From: Laguncularia racemosa | Taxonomy: Eukaryota > Streptophyta > Magnoliopsida > Myrtales > Combretaceae | Length of the DNA stretch: 64,000 bases | Assembly (NCBI GenBank): GCA_037954665.1 | Contig: JBBMOL010000081.1 | Span: forward strand, 2,588,313-2,652,312 | Direction: 5' to 3' | Part shown: piece after piece, positions 23,537 through 37,079 of the stretch | Numbering within the stretch: the stretch's first letter is position 1 | Layout: each line of letters starts with the position of its first letter | Program-made: the position numbers and the translations under genes | Notes under the pieces: model-generated | What the model was told of the DNA's origin: nothing | The model's input: the letters and a program-made list of their open reading frames with translations, nothing else | Databases searched by the model: none

Positions 23537-25149
23537 GATGAAAATGCCCAAATTGATAAATAAGGTCAATGGATTAAAAATAAAAAAAAATGAAGTCCAT
23601 TAAGAAGAAATTTACTAAGTTTAGGGCTAAATTGTTCCAAAATGAACATTTTGCCCTTAAACTTGATTTTATCAAAACTAATCTAGAATTAGCCTAGCAA
23701 CCCTAAATAAAGTTCTAAAACCCTAACTAAGTGAATAGAATCAATAAGGAAGTATTTTGAGTCAATTAGAAAAGAAAAATTGATGTTTGGTGATTGATTT
23801 TTCAAAATGACTAAAATGTCCCTAAGCATGATTTTATTATGGAATGACTAAAATTCCAAATGAGAAAACCAATTTGAGAACTGGGATGAAATAAATTTAG
23901 CTAAAAATGAAGTGGAATTGGGAAATTAAGGAAACCTTGCAAAATGCCCAAGAATGTGATACTTGGCATGAATAAACATAAAACCCCAAGTGCTCCCTTG
24001 CACCCCTCCACCCTTGTCTTTTAAACTCTAAGGTTTAGAACCCACATATAAGCCCCCACCCATGCCATGATTTAGCAACAGCCCTATCCCCTTTCCACTC
24101 TCCAATCATTAAGGTAAAAACCCTAAATTACTAGCTTAAACCTGAAACCCTAAGCTTAGCTTTAATTGCCCTTAATTAGATCACTAATCTAGTTTTTCTT
24201 CTTGAGTGTTTTAGGATCAAATTAAAGGGAAGAATTAAAAAAGATCTCTCAAGGTTTCAGTCAAGGGAATAACTAAGGTAACTTGGAGATTTATTTAGTT
24301 TAAGTAAGATTAAACTCATTAATCTTAAGCCTAAGTACAAACTAGTTAATCCTGATGCTAGAGATCATTTTGGAAGTTGAAAATCACAACTTTTGGATCC
24401 ATAAAGGGGGGCGGCATATACTTAGAAGAAGGGTTCTTTTTGCACTGAGAGATAAGACACATAACCAAACTCAAATATGTGTGATTTGGAGTGTTTAGGG
24501 ATGGTTTAGGCATAATAACTAATCACATATTAAAACCTTACTTTGATTTGTTGATCCCATATGCTTGTCACCACCTATTACATTTCATTGGGACTTTTTT
24601 TTTTGTGATCTTAGATGATGATTGATGATTTAATCTATCAAACATGATGATAAATACAAGTTAAAGTGATTCAATAAAAGTTTGACGCATGAAGTTGCAA
24701 CATGGGAGCTAATATGATTGTGTTGCCACCTATATGTTGAAATTAAAGATGTTATATTGACTTTAAATCTAAATTGGATGATAAAATGTGGTGAATTGAT
24801 GATTGACATGATGATTTATAGATTAAAAAGTAGAATGGGTGATAATTATGGAGTGTGGAATGGTTTATATGTTGAAATAGATGAAACTAGTGAATTGATA
24901 AGTAAACAAGTTAATCGAGTAGATAAACTAGAATTTCTAGCAAGTATAAAGTAATTTTGAAGTGGAAAATGGGGTTGATTTGGAGTTAATTTGATAATAA
25001 GGCTTAAATAAAGTTTTATGAGTAAAAGGATGATTTTAGGTGAAATTTTGCATGGTGAATGTTGATGTTTTTAGATCACCACTAATATGTGTGATTCTTT
25101 TATTAGAATTTTTCCAACAACCTAGATGTTTTCAGAACTCAATTTAGAT

Positions 25150-26132
25150 GATGATCCAAATCACTCATATTTCACTTTATTTCTTTTATCTAATAAATGT
25201 TTGAGTAATAATCTTATAGGCATAATAATATTTCTCTATGGAATGCTAAATGACTTACATTTATTAATCGCTACGGGATATCATCAGATTATTATCTAAT
25301 GGCCCACTATGATTAACATCGCTTCGAAGCATTGGCTCTTTGAGGATTTATATTATTTTTGTATTTTGTAATTGTTCTTTGGACCATTTTATGTTGTAAT
25401 TTTCTTTTAGGACATTTTCATTTTGTTTGTAATTGTCTTTAGAACCGACAACCCTAAAAGTAGCATAGTTGTAATTTTGTAAACTTTTCAACCCTAAAGA
25501 AAGAAAGTATAAATACTTGCTTAAGTAGGGTTTTAGAGAGCTTTTTGAACATTTGCGAAAACACCCTTTATGGCCGTGAGGATCATCCTTGCATGCAATC
25601 CATCTCTTATCAATTTCATCCTTGAAATTGTGGCAAGAATCGACTTGAAATCGATTATGAGTAATATCAACGCTACAAATTGTACTTAGTGAGTCATATC
25701 TAGGTGCTATTTGTTATTTCCTTTGGTTCGCATGAATTTAGGGTTCTATTTTCATATTTTAAACTTTTTCAATTTGAATTGGAATCTTAATTCATTTCCT
25801 ATTATTCATCATTGAAATCCTGCAAATTGATTGTCCCATATATCCTTTTGATTTCCATCTTCGTAAATTAAGACTAATTTGTGAAGGAGTTGATCAAGCC
25901 AAGTGTTGTTGATTGCTAGTGTATTTACGCCTCTTGTGGAGTTAATTTCATTAGATTATGTTATATACTTGAATCATTTAAGCGTATCTTTATTTGGAAT
26001 CACATCTTGTTCGGTTTTTAACATCCGGATTGCATAAGGAATTAAGGGTTTATCCTTCTTATGTGAAGTGGTTGTTGATTGGAATTCATCATTTGTTATT
26101 TGATTGTGCTTAGTCAATTTTTAGGCACATCA
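25150..26132 (+). repeat. Chromovirus-type LTR nested in relic B
   Basis: A promoter-bearing LTR-like block: TATA-like TATAAATAC at about 25509-25517, a leader with GGGTTTTAGAGAGC, and an end at CA (26132) followed after 5 nt by a tRNA-iMet primer site. The left boundary is not sharply visible. Only a few tens of bases of internal sequence follow before relic B appears to resume, so it is a truncated 5' end and not a whole element. Boundaries are approximate. Confidence 0.5.
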
Positions 26133-26137
26133 TAATT

Positions 26138-26149
26138 TGGTATCAGAGC
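26138..26149 (+). promoter_or_regulatory. tRNA-iMet primer binding site
   Basis: TGGTATCAGAGC, the standard initiator-methionine tRNA primer site of plant Ty3/gypsy chromoviruses and Ty1/copia elements, placed 5 nt after an LTR-like end. Confidence 0.8.
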
Positions 26150-27974
26150 ATAGGTTAAGAGAAGGGAATTTTTGTGATCCTCATTATCAATTAGGGTTCT
26201 TCACTTTCATCATTCTTAGATGAAATTGTGTTTGATTATGTTAACTTTGAGTGAACTAAAGCTACAAAGTATTATTAAAATGGTTGGTTGTTGATTGAAT
26301 GCTAAGCTAGGCTTAGAAATTCTAATTAAAGTTGAATTGATTAAATTGTGAATGTATTTTAGTTTAATGCACATTCTAGAAATTTTGGGTTAATTTGGAC
26401 TTTTTTTTATTAGCTTGAATTGTGGAATTTAAATGATGATTTAGAAACTAAAAGTGACTATGATCAAATGGGCTTTGATTTGGAAATAAATTCAGTAAGT
26501 TATGGCCTTTAAGTGAGAAATTCATAATTAGGCCAATCTATATTTTATAATTGGAATGACTAAATTGGATTAAGAATCAATAGAGTAAATAAATCCTAAT
26601 TAGACTTGGTTGAACTTAAATGAACTCAATGAGGCTAAAGCTTGAAATTAATTTAGGCTCATTTCTCCTTTAGGGCCTATATCTTATATGGACCTTACCA
26701 AAACTAAATAATCTAAATGGACCTTATGCAAAATTAGGTTAAAAAACAATTAAAGACTCAAATTGAACTAGCCTTAGACATGACAAAATAAATGGGCCTA
26801 AGAATAATAAGAATAACCCACTAAACCAATAATGTGCCTAACTTATCATAAAATCACATGATAAGCTAGAATAAGTTAATTGGACCTCAATGGCTTAAAT
26901 AGCTAGTTGGACATAAAATAAGCATAAGACAAATAATTTGGGCCTAAGTAATCTAGTGAGACATAAACATATCAAATTGGGCCTAGACACATGAATTAGA
27001 GCCTTATATTCTTAATTGGGAAAATTAATTAGAATTAAAGTAATTATGTCCCAATTGAATAAAATTACATCAATTAATATGTTAATAAACTAAATTGGGG
27101 TTAGTAGGTCCAATTCCAAAAATAATTGGACCCACAATTCTTTAAGGTCTAAAACCCTAACTCGGCCTTAGTAAAAGACACTTAATAATGGACTTAGCCA
27201 ACAGAGAAACTTAATGAGCCTAAGCCCAATAGACTTAACCTTAAGAAATAAATGAAGTGAAGCCTAATCACACAATTTTATTAATAATTAAGGATTATAA
27301 TAATTTGAATTGACCTAATAAATAAACCTTAAAGTAGTATGGACTAATTTAGTTAAAAAGCTAATTAGACTTCCTTACCCTTTAATGGGCTCATAACTAG
27401 TATAGGTCTTAACTAGTCTAAACCAAACTTAGTATAGTAATCAGGTTAATTAAAACAACTTACTAACCTTAATTTTTCTCTTAATGCATAAAAATTGAAT
27501 AATTGTGCTAAGCTAGACTTAACCTTCAACTCGAGAATCTTCGACTTGCTAAGTACATAATAGCATGTGCATTGCTTGTTAGAATAAAAAAACTTAATCA
27601 AACTAAAATCAAACTTAAATAAATAACTAGAAACTGCTTATGCATGATCATTTCGAGTCAGTAGGTGATGCCCTAGGCCTAGATTAAGGTTGTGGTCTTA
27701 GTTTAATCACCTCGATAGTTAGGCACTTCAGCTATTGAGGAATAGCTCAACAAGTAGCTAATAGGTGGAATCAAGTTAGATAACAGGCACTATTAATGGA
27801 GAGATGGTATATTGGGAGTTGTCTAAGGTTAAAGGTCTCAATGGATGTTACGATATAGTTGGACTATGATCAAAGAGGATTGCATAACAATGATGACACT
27901 TAAATGGGGCTACTTAGTTTTGGTTCGCAACATGGAGTCTGACTACTCCTATCAAACCCCAATTACCACAACAG

Positions 27975-27986
27975 TGGTATCAAAGC
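27975..27986 (+). promoter_or_regulatory. Degenerate tRNA-iMet primer binding site, relic B
   Basis: TGGTATCAAAGC, one change from the consensus, followed by CTAAGTTCCC, a usual continuation in plant elements. It marks the 3' edge of the relic B LTR. Confidence 0.65.
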
Positions 27987-28010
27987 CTAAGTTCCCTATC
28001 ATGTTGCTCA

Positions 28011-30759
28011 GAGTCATGAGTGCTCCCATGCAAATTGTTTAATTATTTGTTGCATTAGAACATAGGCCTATTTGACATCTGTTTGTGTTTGTGTTATCGT
28101 GTGTTAGGTTTCTTTAGCTCACTTTTCTTTTTTAGATGAGGATTTTCTTCTGAATCTACTAAAAGAATTGATGTGGCATGTCTCTAAGTAGGAGTACTGG
28201 GTAAAGAATGAGGACATAGACTACATGGATAATTATTGATTTTATTTACCTTTTATATAGACTTTTATCGGTACTGTAACTCCATGGCCTATTTACCTAT
28301 GTCTATATATTTTATAGGCCCCTTAAGCCCTAGTTTCAAGTTATCCCTGCTAGCATCTATCATCACATTTTCCAACTTAAGTGAATTATTAATCATTTTC
28401 AAAATCTAATTAATGACTTCAAATCTTAGAAACACATTTAGTGATTTGAACTCTACATATTCTACTTAAGTAAGTTATATAACAAATTGTTGTCACTATA
28501 GAAAATTGAGGGCATATAAACATAGTAACAACTTCACTATTTTCTAACTTCGTCTCTCCCCAGTTTTCTTTTGTATGCCACAAATCAAATCACATGGGAC
28601 ATGGAGGATGAATTGATCATAGGAAATACCTTTAGTAATAGTGTGACTATTGAATAGGTTCATTAACAAATACACATTGAAAATAGTCAAAATGGATAAT
28701 GTTGAATAATGTATCATCAAGAATAGCCCTCATATTGAAAAGGAGATAATTGATATTTATACATTTTTATTACTCTTTAAATTGAACTACATAATTCAAT
28801 TTCAAATTTGTGTGTGTTCATGACTTTATAGTGGAATAATGAGATCTTCTTTCTTTTTGAGCATAGAATCAATGATATGAAGAGAATTTTGTACTAATTT
28901 GTGAACTATTATGATAGGTGCATTAATGAATTCTATATAGTATTGACTTTTTCCATTATAATGTGTTAATAAATTAGGTAATGGGATAATTTTTTATCAA
29001 CAACAGAGCTAACACATTTTAGAATTTGTCTATTTTCTCTTCAATTCATTGTCATAACTATGTGTAAAGCTAGTAAATCCCTTATGATTCGTGACTTTTA
29101 TTAAAATTCTTGTAAATATTCTTAAATTACATGACCTTTCTTTGATTTTTCATAACATCAAATTTTCCATAAGCTTCCTTTACAAAATGTGATATTACTT
29201 GACCTAATGTATGCTTTATTTTCTTATACTTCTTTGTTTTCTACAGCTTTCCATAAACTTGGTAAATTTGCTTAAATTTTATGTTTATTAGTGGAAGTTC
29301 AATTGCATTAGCATTGGTTAATCTCGCTTAGTATATAATTGATACATGAGTATTATGTAATCTACTTATGGAAAATTAAGAGAATTAATCACAACAAAGA
29401 ATTATTGTTGATTTAAGGCGAGAAACAAGAGAGTTTGGTTAGACAAATCCCTAACATCTAGAGCAATAGGGAAAGTAATAAATCACATATAAGTTGTATT
29501 GTTATGATTAAAATATATAAGGGATCATTATTTAAATTAATTAATAGTAGTTAAATGAAACCCTTAATCAATATTGTTTAACACTCCAAGCAATTACTTA
29601 GAAATGCATAATATAACTCAAGAAAGCACATCAAGATCTTTATTCCTTTGAGAAAGTTTAGATGGATCTTTAACCCCCTGGAAATGATTTTCACAACAAG
29701 TGATTGAAAACCTTCTATAAAAGTTGTTCATTAGGAGCTAATCATTGTCTCTTCACCACCCATTGACTCCAAAGCTTTTGAGGACATGGATGGTGGTCCA
29801 TAAGGTGTGGGAATGGCATTGATTTACTGTTTTAATCGCTTCTTTTTCGATTGTACAATTATGGTAGATCTCAAGTTTGAAGAATATATTACAATTTATT
29901 ACTACTATTGCATCCAAGAATGAATGAAAAAAAAGATAGAAGGAATTGTTAATTGTTCAATTTTTTTTTAAGAGCCAGTTGAACTTTTTAAGATGGAAAA
30001 AGCAAAAGAATCTAAACCTTTATATACTAATTAATCCATTTATATGTATTTGATTTGTTGATTTGTGTAGGTATGCACACACTTGATATCTAAAGGAAAC
30101 ATGACTTTTGTTTAGAAAGAACTTATTTTGTTGTATTTAAAGACTAATATATATATTATGGTTAATTTTTTTATTTAAAATTTGTTCAATATCAATGTGA
30201 AATAACAACTTATATACAATTTTCTATCATAAAATTACTTTAATTTTATCATGTACTAGGCTTTGCTTATTTCTCTTTATAAAAATTTACATATCCACTC
30301 CTTAGTTCTTTTACTTCCTTCTAGCTTAGATACTACAACTTGTCAATGATTGAGGGAAAAACCAACATTTTTAATTTTCATAATTGCTCTCAGCCAAGGC
30401 ATGTGAAGAACTTTTAAGTGATTACTTTAATTTTCATACTTCCTTTAAACCTTCTTCTAACATTTTAATTCCTTTTTTTTTCCTTTTATTAATCCTAAAC
30501 CACTTTTAAGTTATAGTAGAACTACCTAAGAAAAAAGAAATGATCCAATACTCTAGGATAACTTAGATAATGCTCTAAAATAGTACTAAGTTTAGTTTTT
30601 TTGTATATTGATAGGTTTTAGTAGAAATACTAGTTGCAAATAAGTTGAACCCGTTCTTCCATATATGTGTAATCCTTGTGTGTTTTTTATGCTTGTTAAG
30701 CTAGAGATAATAATGAACTTAAAAATATATTAAATTGTTAACTTGATTGATGTTTGCGC
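28011..30759. other. AT-rich region without recognisable genes
   Basis: Probably decayed internal sequence of relic B and other elements. A pyrimidine tract ending in TTTTTTAG at about 28121-28134 resembles a splice acceptor and is followed by a short acidic frame with stops. Otherwise nothing supportable. Confidence 0.6.
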
Positions 30760-31215
30760 TTAGCTTAGCCTAATGATCGATAGTGGTAGAACCTTATGGG
30801 GCACCCATTGATCGATATGTGGCGGTATCTCCGGTGGAGTTGTATACTGAAATGATTCAATAAATCTAAATGACTCGTGAGTGTTGGGGCCCATAGTGAC
30901 AATTCCTAATACCATACTATACATGTATATTATATTATATCAAGTATAACAAGCTTATGAATACCCCTTTGTTATATAAATGGCTTAAATGAGATGATAA
31001 ATGGTTGCTTGATTAATTGTTGCATTGATGCATGTGATTTATGACACACTTGTTCATGTGCATGTACTTTTTAGTTATATGTGTTAGGCAATAGCTCACC
31101 TTTTAGGGATTTTCTTTTTCAATTGTAGGTATGGATAAGTGCATGATGTATGATGAGAACGCAATGACATATGCTTAGGATGAGGATGACATAGAGTACT
31201 TTTATTACTATAATG
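30760..31215 (+). repeat. LTR tail relic D with splice-acceptor-like tract and Asp/Tyr-rich tail
   Basis: By eye it matches the reverse complement of 60780-61320. Shared parts: a GTGGTAGA-CCTTA-GGGG segment (30782-30802), a GTGGAGTTGTATAC segment, a tract TTTTTCAATTGTAG (about 31114-31127), then a degraded acidic frame ending in a GATGAGGATGACATAGAG and TTTTATTACTATAATGATTAG tail (31178-31220). Read as the end part of a long LTR or 5' leader of the same family as 60445-62389. Confidence 0.5.
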
Positions 31216-31220
31216 ATTAG

Positions 31221-33880
31221 TAGATGAGAGAAACTACTTGCAATACTATAAATAAGTTAGAAGATGTTATTAAATTGGGAAGATGATATTTATGTTGATT
31301 ATACTAAGTATTTTAATATACTTTATCATAAGTGCCAATGCATTAAAATAATCTCAATAGTTTAATATGTGAATTGTAAAGTGAGATTCAATTGAGCTAC
31401 TCATTAATGTTGATAGTTGGTTTATATTATTTGTAATTAACAATTAATATAGGTTTATGTGAAATTAGTTAGTTTAAGAGCTTTAACTTATCTTTACTTC
31501 ATAAGAACACGGAGCAAGTTGCAACATCTTAAACTCTAAGTCATTATAGTGTATACCTCTTCAAATCATCTTTTTAGTTTTTCCTTGCATGTGCACAAAT
31601 TCCATTACTAGTATTTAGGTGCTTGATTTTATAGATAATTCATTTTTTTTCCTATATTTTATTTATTAATTTTGTTACTTTAAATTGCTATTTTCTATTT
31701 ATATCACCAATCATTTTTCCAATTTAATTGTTTAAATTTTTTAATTAAAAGATAAAGCAAATTTTCCCATGAAACCACAATGCAATAATTTTTTATCCAA
31801 TATTAAAATATTTAATATTGCCATGTTTTTGCTATTACTTGTTTATTAGTATTGTGTCATTTTCTATCTAATAGTACTACTACCTTTCATTGTATGTTAA
31901 ATTTGTAAAGTTGTTGTTTATATGGTTCTTTTTTCACTTTTTTAATTTCTTGTTAATCGATACTATTGAGAGAAAAATCGAGCACTTAAAATACATAAAT
32001 GAGAGTACAACATTTTTCTTCATTTTCTTATGTGATCATTTATATATAGATATATATTTTAAGTCTCAACTAGAGGACAATCTATCTATAATTTTTTTGT
32101 GTCGCCTAATTTTTATCAATTTATTATGCAGTTTCCATCCATCAAGATTCATAAATGCCTCTAAAACTTTGAAGGATAAAACATTTTGCATAATACAACA
32201 TACTAATCTTCTAATGAAATATAATAGATTTAATTTTAGTTGTTTCTTCTTAATGTTGACTTCATATGCATAATTAAAGATACATGTACCACCACTACAT
32301 AGAAATGCTAATTAATATTGAATTTTTTTTCTCATTTAATAATTGTGATATTAATAACTTGAAAATGTCATATTTTGAATCCAAAAGAATGATCAATTCA
32401 TAAAGTACTCCTATCTTGATAGGAATATGCAAGGCTCGATATAACTCCTTATCTTCCAAGTGTCTACTTAGTACTTGCCCATTTTATAGCTTGAACTACT
32501 CAACCTTAATACCTAAAAGATGAGTTGTTACGCCAAAGGATAAAGCTAATTCAACTTTAAAACTAAACCTATTCTTAATTTTCTACAGTAACTTAATCTT
32601 AATAATCAATGATATATCATTTCATTTAAGAACACCTATAGAAATTGCACATCTCACACACAACCTGTATTATGAATCTCACATATACTCATTCGATTGG
32701 TGTATCATCACCTACTATGTTACTATGTTCAATTCTTAACTATAGCATTTGCTTATGACTTAAGGGTGTTGATCATTTTGCTTACCTATTCTACTCATTC
32801 TCTACATCATCCTGGATGCACCTATATTAAAGATTATGTCACCACAACTGGAAAATACAATAAATTTTATATTTAAACATGATTCACACTTATTTACAAT
32901 GTAACATGATGATCTTATATACAAATAGGTAACCAAAAAGTGTGAATCTCCAAAAGTATGATATCATGCTCTCAAACATCCCTTTAAGTCCCTAAAGATG
33001 CTCTAGTGATCCATTCATGCACCTAAGGTTAGTAAAATACTAACCTCTCAACTTCTTATGAAGCAAAGTGGGTGCAAAAAATAAAAACAAAAGAGAACCA
33101 ATAATCATAAGATAATCCAATCATTTCACAAGCATTAACAAGTGATATAGATGCAAATGTAGTCCATGAGTCGGAATCACTTATCTAGTCACTTCAATAC
33201 ATAAGCTTAGCCTAAACAACACTATTAACTACTTAAAACACTTTACCATAGACTTTTTTAGGTCTTGGCATACCTTCTGCCCTTATACACTTTTGCTTGC
33301 ACATTAAAGAGGACTTAGTGCACCTTTCATTTACTACAAACAAACTAAAGAACCAATCCCAATAGATTACTAATATTAGGACCATAAAATTATCAAATCA
33401 ATTCAATCATACCACAAACTTACCAAGTAAGGAATATAACTTGCTTCACTTAAGTGTCTTTAGTTAACACTCATAACTTATTAACTGAAGTTCGTATTAG
33501 CTGCACAAATGATCCTTATGAAAGTGCCAAATGATCATGATATGAAATGTAGGCACCTAATAGTTCAAACATTAACTAAACATTAGACTCAAAGACTTCG
33601 ATCCTATACCCACTTTACATACTAATGATACTAGTATGTTTCACCGATTTAGTATTTATCATCCATTAACTAGAAGTTTAATACAAACATCATGGAATAC
33701 ATTAACACAACAATAAACCAAACTTTACTAAAAAATTCTCCTGTAATGGTTATAGTAACTAATTATACAAGGTTTAATTGCCATCAAGTGAATGTGATGG
33801 GAATCAAATTCCTAAGACATGCCAATAGAACTAAGGAAATGGGTTAATCCAAGGAATCCAAATAAGAGAGTTTTTAAGAG
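31221..33880. other. AT-rich region without recognisable genes
   Basis: Includes a 127-codon plus-strand ORF (31890-32273) rich in Phe, Ile and Leu, without family resemblance and with the composition expected of AT-rich noise. No repeat boundaries seen. Confidence 0.6.
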
Positions 33881-34236
33881 TCATCGTGAGGTATATAGTT
33901 AGGTATACAACCATTTTCCTAAGCATGTTCATCTAAATGACCAACAACATAGCCGTGTACAACAATAAAGATAACTAGTGAGGTATACGATCATGAATAT
34001 GGTTGTGTTCCTAACTGTGTTTCCCCTAAAGAGTTTTTTTTTTTCTTTTTATTTTAATTATTTACAAACTTATCCTTTTTGTTTACAACTATGCCATTAG
34101 GGATTTAGGGTTATTGTTTTAAGTCTTTCATAATGTATTATAAGGATAGAACCCTTCAGTTATCAATTAATGAACCTTATTCATATTGAGTAAATTATTC
34201 TCAATATTTTCATTCTTACCAAACCCTAAAATTACA
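33881..34236 (+). repeat. LTR-like fragment with palindrome cluster
   Basis: Degenerate CACGGCCGTG-type motifs at about 33903-33912, 33948-33961, 33982-33993 and 33998-34020 are followed by a T-rich stretch and an AAACCCTA context resembling the 3' LTR at 3940-4317. A decayed primer-site-like CGTATCAGAG lies at about 34336. Boundaries are uncertain. Confidence 0.4.
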
Positions 34237-34261
34237 CCCCCCCCCCCCCCCCCCCCCCCCC
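34237..34261. repeat. 25-nt poly-C homopolymer
   Basis: Uninterrupted C run followed by eight A. In this AT-rich setting it stands out. The minus strand is a G25 tract. Length in the read may be affected by sequencing error. Confidence 0.9.
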
Positions 34262-36124
34262 AAAAAAAAGACATTTTCTCTAGTTAGCATATGTTGTGAA
34301 ACTTGTTGCACGATGTCTTTTTCAACCTTTGCCCCGTATCAGAGTGGCTCACATTATCAACCACACACACCACAAACTATAAAGTTAGAAAATTACTCAC
34401 CGATAATCAAAGCTAACAAGCCAACCAAGAACTAAATCCCAATGATCAACTATGTGTGCATATGTTTATGAAGATGCACTTCAATAAGTCAATAAATCAT
34501 AAAGTTTAGTACCGTTTATCCTTATTGTTATACCATTACTTCTAATATCCATGGTTTCCTCATTTCTTATCAATCTTTAAAACATCATATATCATTGTGA
34601 TCAGTTTGGAAGAGATTTAGATATGCTACTAATCCAAAGCAATCCCACCATTCAACTTTACATATATACCTGTAAGTTTAGCTATGTTTACATTATACCA
34701 TTCTATTAAAGTATCCTCTTCAATTCAAACTTATATAATCAACATCTCATAGCAATTCCATAACATTATTGATCTAATCAACTCAAATACATACTAATTT
34801 CAACTTGCTAGAACTTAAGTAAGCATCCTAAAATGTCCTTTAATTTTACGAAAGTTGTGCATTTGTTGAGTCATCACTTTTAAATTTTCATTTAGGACAA
34901 CTGTTGGATTATGGATTAATGCATTGCTTCTTCGCACTCATGTATTTTAAGATCAAATTGAGTGTTTAGATAAGTCTAATGGGAGGCTCACATTTGTCAT
35001 CCACAATAAGCACATTTGCTCACTCTAAACTAGTGAAGCTAACACATTGTAGGCTTAAAAATTTGAGGCTTTTAGTTAAATGACTGAAAAACAAATCACA
35101 AGTCCTCTATTTAGTGTATGGCTTTAGCACCATTTTGGATGCACAAGTCCTAGACAACTTTATTCAATTTACATCCCACTCTATTAATTTCCTAGTTTTA
35201 AGGAACCTTGATCTTTATATCATTCTAACTCTAAAGCCTTAACAAATTAATTTGGAGCACCTTGACTTTTCAACCATTCTAACTCCAAATCAAATCAATT
35301 GATTCTAAATAGTTTAATCTCAAATTTCTAGCATCTTTTATATACATCCAATCCCAACTATTTCTTCTATTGCATGTAATCTCGTAGATAACCTTTGCAG
35401 CACTTGTGCGTGCCATGCCTAAGAACAAACTCTTGGAATACATAGATATATCCCTTAAGCCACCAACACTTTGGCAAAGATCTCTACACTCTAAACCAAC
35501 CATGAATCTATGCTTATGACCATATTTTCAGGTTTTAATATCTAAATTCATGCATGAAGGCATCATTAAGATTTCGATCTACTGCTTGGTTTAAGGGAGC
35601 AACCTGAACTAGATTGGATCTTGATATGCCTATTAACTTTTGAGTCACTTTGTCTTAACTTGTTACTAACATTCAGGAACTAGGAAAGTTACAAACGAGG
35701 ATATCAATGTTTATTATCAAGTTAAAATAAGATATTAAACTTTTAAATAATTAAAATAAATTATTAATATTATATTATATAATTTAAATAGAAAATCCCG
35801 TCATGATGCCATTATAAAATCAACCAAGTATTTTCCTTAATTACAACAACTAAAATCTTTATTATAGATTTGTAAAATTCTTTTATGTGTCATAACATAA
35901 AAATTTACCTATATATAGATAGATAATTTCATATTTGGTATATATACGTATATATATATAATATGACTATATGCTATATATTCTTATATAATAATAGAAA
36001 CATATATATATATATATATATAGTTATTACTTTAAGATGAAACTGTGATATATAATAATGAACCATTGCATAGGGTTGTGCCATATTATTGTCGTCGTCA
36101 TCATTCTAGCGTTTAGTCAAAACA
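34262..36124. other. AT-rich region without recognisable genes
   Basis: No supportable ORF. A TA dinucleotide array occupies about 36001-36022 just before the next pyrimidine tract in an AT-rich segment. Confidence 0.6.
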
Positions 36125-36345
36125 ATTGAAAAAGACATTCTGCTCTCTATAATTCTCCTCGTTATTTCCTCTCTATCCCCTAATTTTTCCATTCTCCCGA
36201 TCCTTGTTTTCCCCCCCTTCCTGGCCCCACTTGCATCCTCTTTTTCTTACTCCCTTTTTTTCCTTTCTCTACTCGTTCTCTTATATTTTGCTCTTCATAT
36301 TTCCATTTTTTTTTCTCTCTTTCTTTCCCTAAATACTTGTCACGA
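36125..36345. repeat. Pyrimidine-rich tract
   Basis: About 220 nt strongly biased to C and T on the plus strand (runs of CTCT, TTTCC and a C8 block). No coding capacity. A purine (GAAA)n tract of opposite bias lies nearby at about 36561-36593. Confidence 0.7.
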
Positions 36346-37079
36346 AACTAAATCTCTAATAATCATTTTTTTTTTATAAACAATAGATATTATTGACAAA
36401 AATATTGGCTCAAATTCCACAATCAAAAAAAGAAAAGATAAAAATTTAGATAACTTCCTAGATTTAAACTTCGATACAATTATATTCCTAAATAATTTCT
36501 AAAATTTATGGGTATATATGGATAGTTAGGTGAAAGTTTAAAAGATTATTTGAAATTTATTTAAAAAAGAAAAAGAAAGAAAGAAAGAAAAAGGTCCTGT
36601 GCCTACTCACAGATGTGGCTGGTTGCTGGATAATGAACATATATTTTCTTGCTGAGCATATTCTAATGTCAACTGTCGTTGAAATATAATAATTGCTCAT
36701 AGGAACAATGCAAAGCCTATGTGCCTTTTGAGTTGCTCTTTCTATGTGTCTTCGGACCACTGGGCTTAACTAAGCATGATTTCTTTGACTTTGATTAGAC
36801 CATGGTCCACGTATCAAAGTTAATAATAATAATAATAATAAAAGGGAAAGATAAGGATAGAGAGAAGCTAACTCATTTTTATTTTCTGGCTTCTTCTCGA
36901 ACCGGGATGAATTTGAGAGAAGAACGGAAATTTATGGCTAAGACGGGACAGGGCATCTTTTCCCGTTAAAGCGGATTTGGTAACCTTAATTTATCCAGTT
37001 TATTATATAAAGTAAATTATAGAAAAATATAAAAAATGAGAAAAAAAAAGTTAAAAAATTTGTTGTGCTGAGATATGCC
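36346..37079. other. Non-coding AT-rich region with (GAAA)n and (AAT)n microsatellites
   Basis: (GAAA)n at about 36561-36593 and (AAT)n at about 36822-36842. The minus-strand ORF at 36557-36760 begins in this tract's far side and shows no family features. Confidence 0.6.

Larger units (their letters stand above)
23537..28010 (+). mobile_element. Relic B: degraded long LTR plus primer site (plus strand)
   Basis: Homologous by eye to relic A in inverted orientation. The start is set at a TGATGAAAATGCCCAAA-like sequence that has a counterpart in relic A. A promoter-like ACATATAAG lies near 24031-24039. At the right end TGGTATCAAAGC (27975-27986) resembles the tRNA-iMet primer site, as expected after a 5' LTR. 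Subtracting the inserted ~1-kb LTR at 25150-26150 leaves about 3.4 kb, the same length as relic A. The small ORF at 27845-28042 spans this site and is not a credible gene. Confidence 0.5.

Noticed and set aside
28128..28233. Third copy of the Asp/Tyr-rich tail after a TTTTTTAG tract
   Set aside because: The acceptor-like tract is similar, but the following frame aligns too weakly with the other two tails.
31890..32273. 127-codon ORF rich in Phe/Ile/Leu
   Set aside because: Composition fits AT-rich noise; no start context, domain or homologous partner seen.
32780..32830. Possible further minus-strand copy of the acidic tail
   Set aside because: Only a few matching codons in AT-rich sequence; not distinguishable from chance.
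34326..34350. CGTATCAGAG as a tRNA-iMet primer site
   Set aside because: Only a 9-base partial match and no sharp LTR end before it; mentioned only as context.
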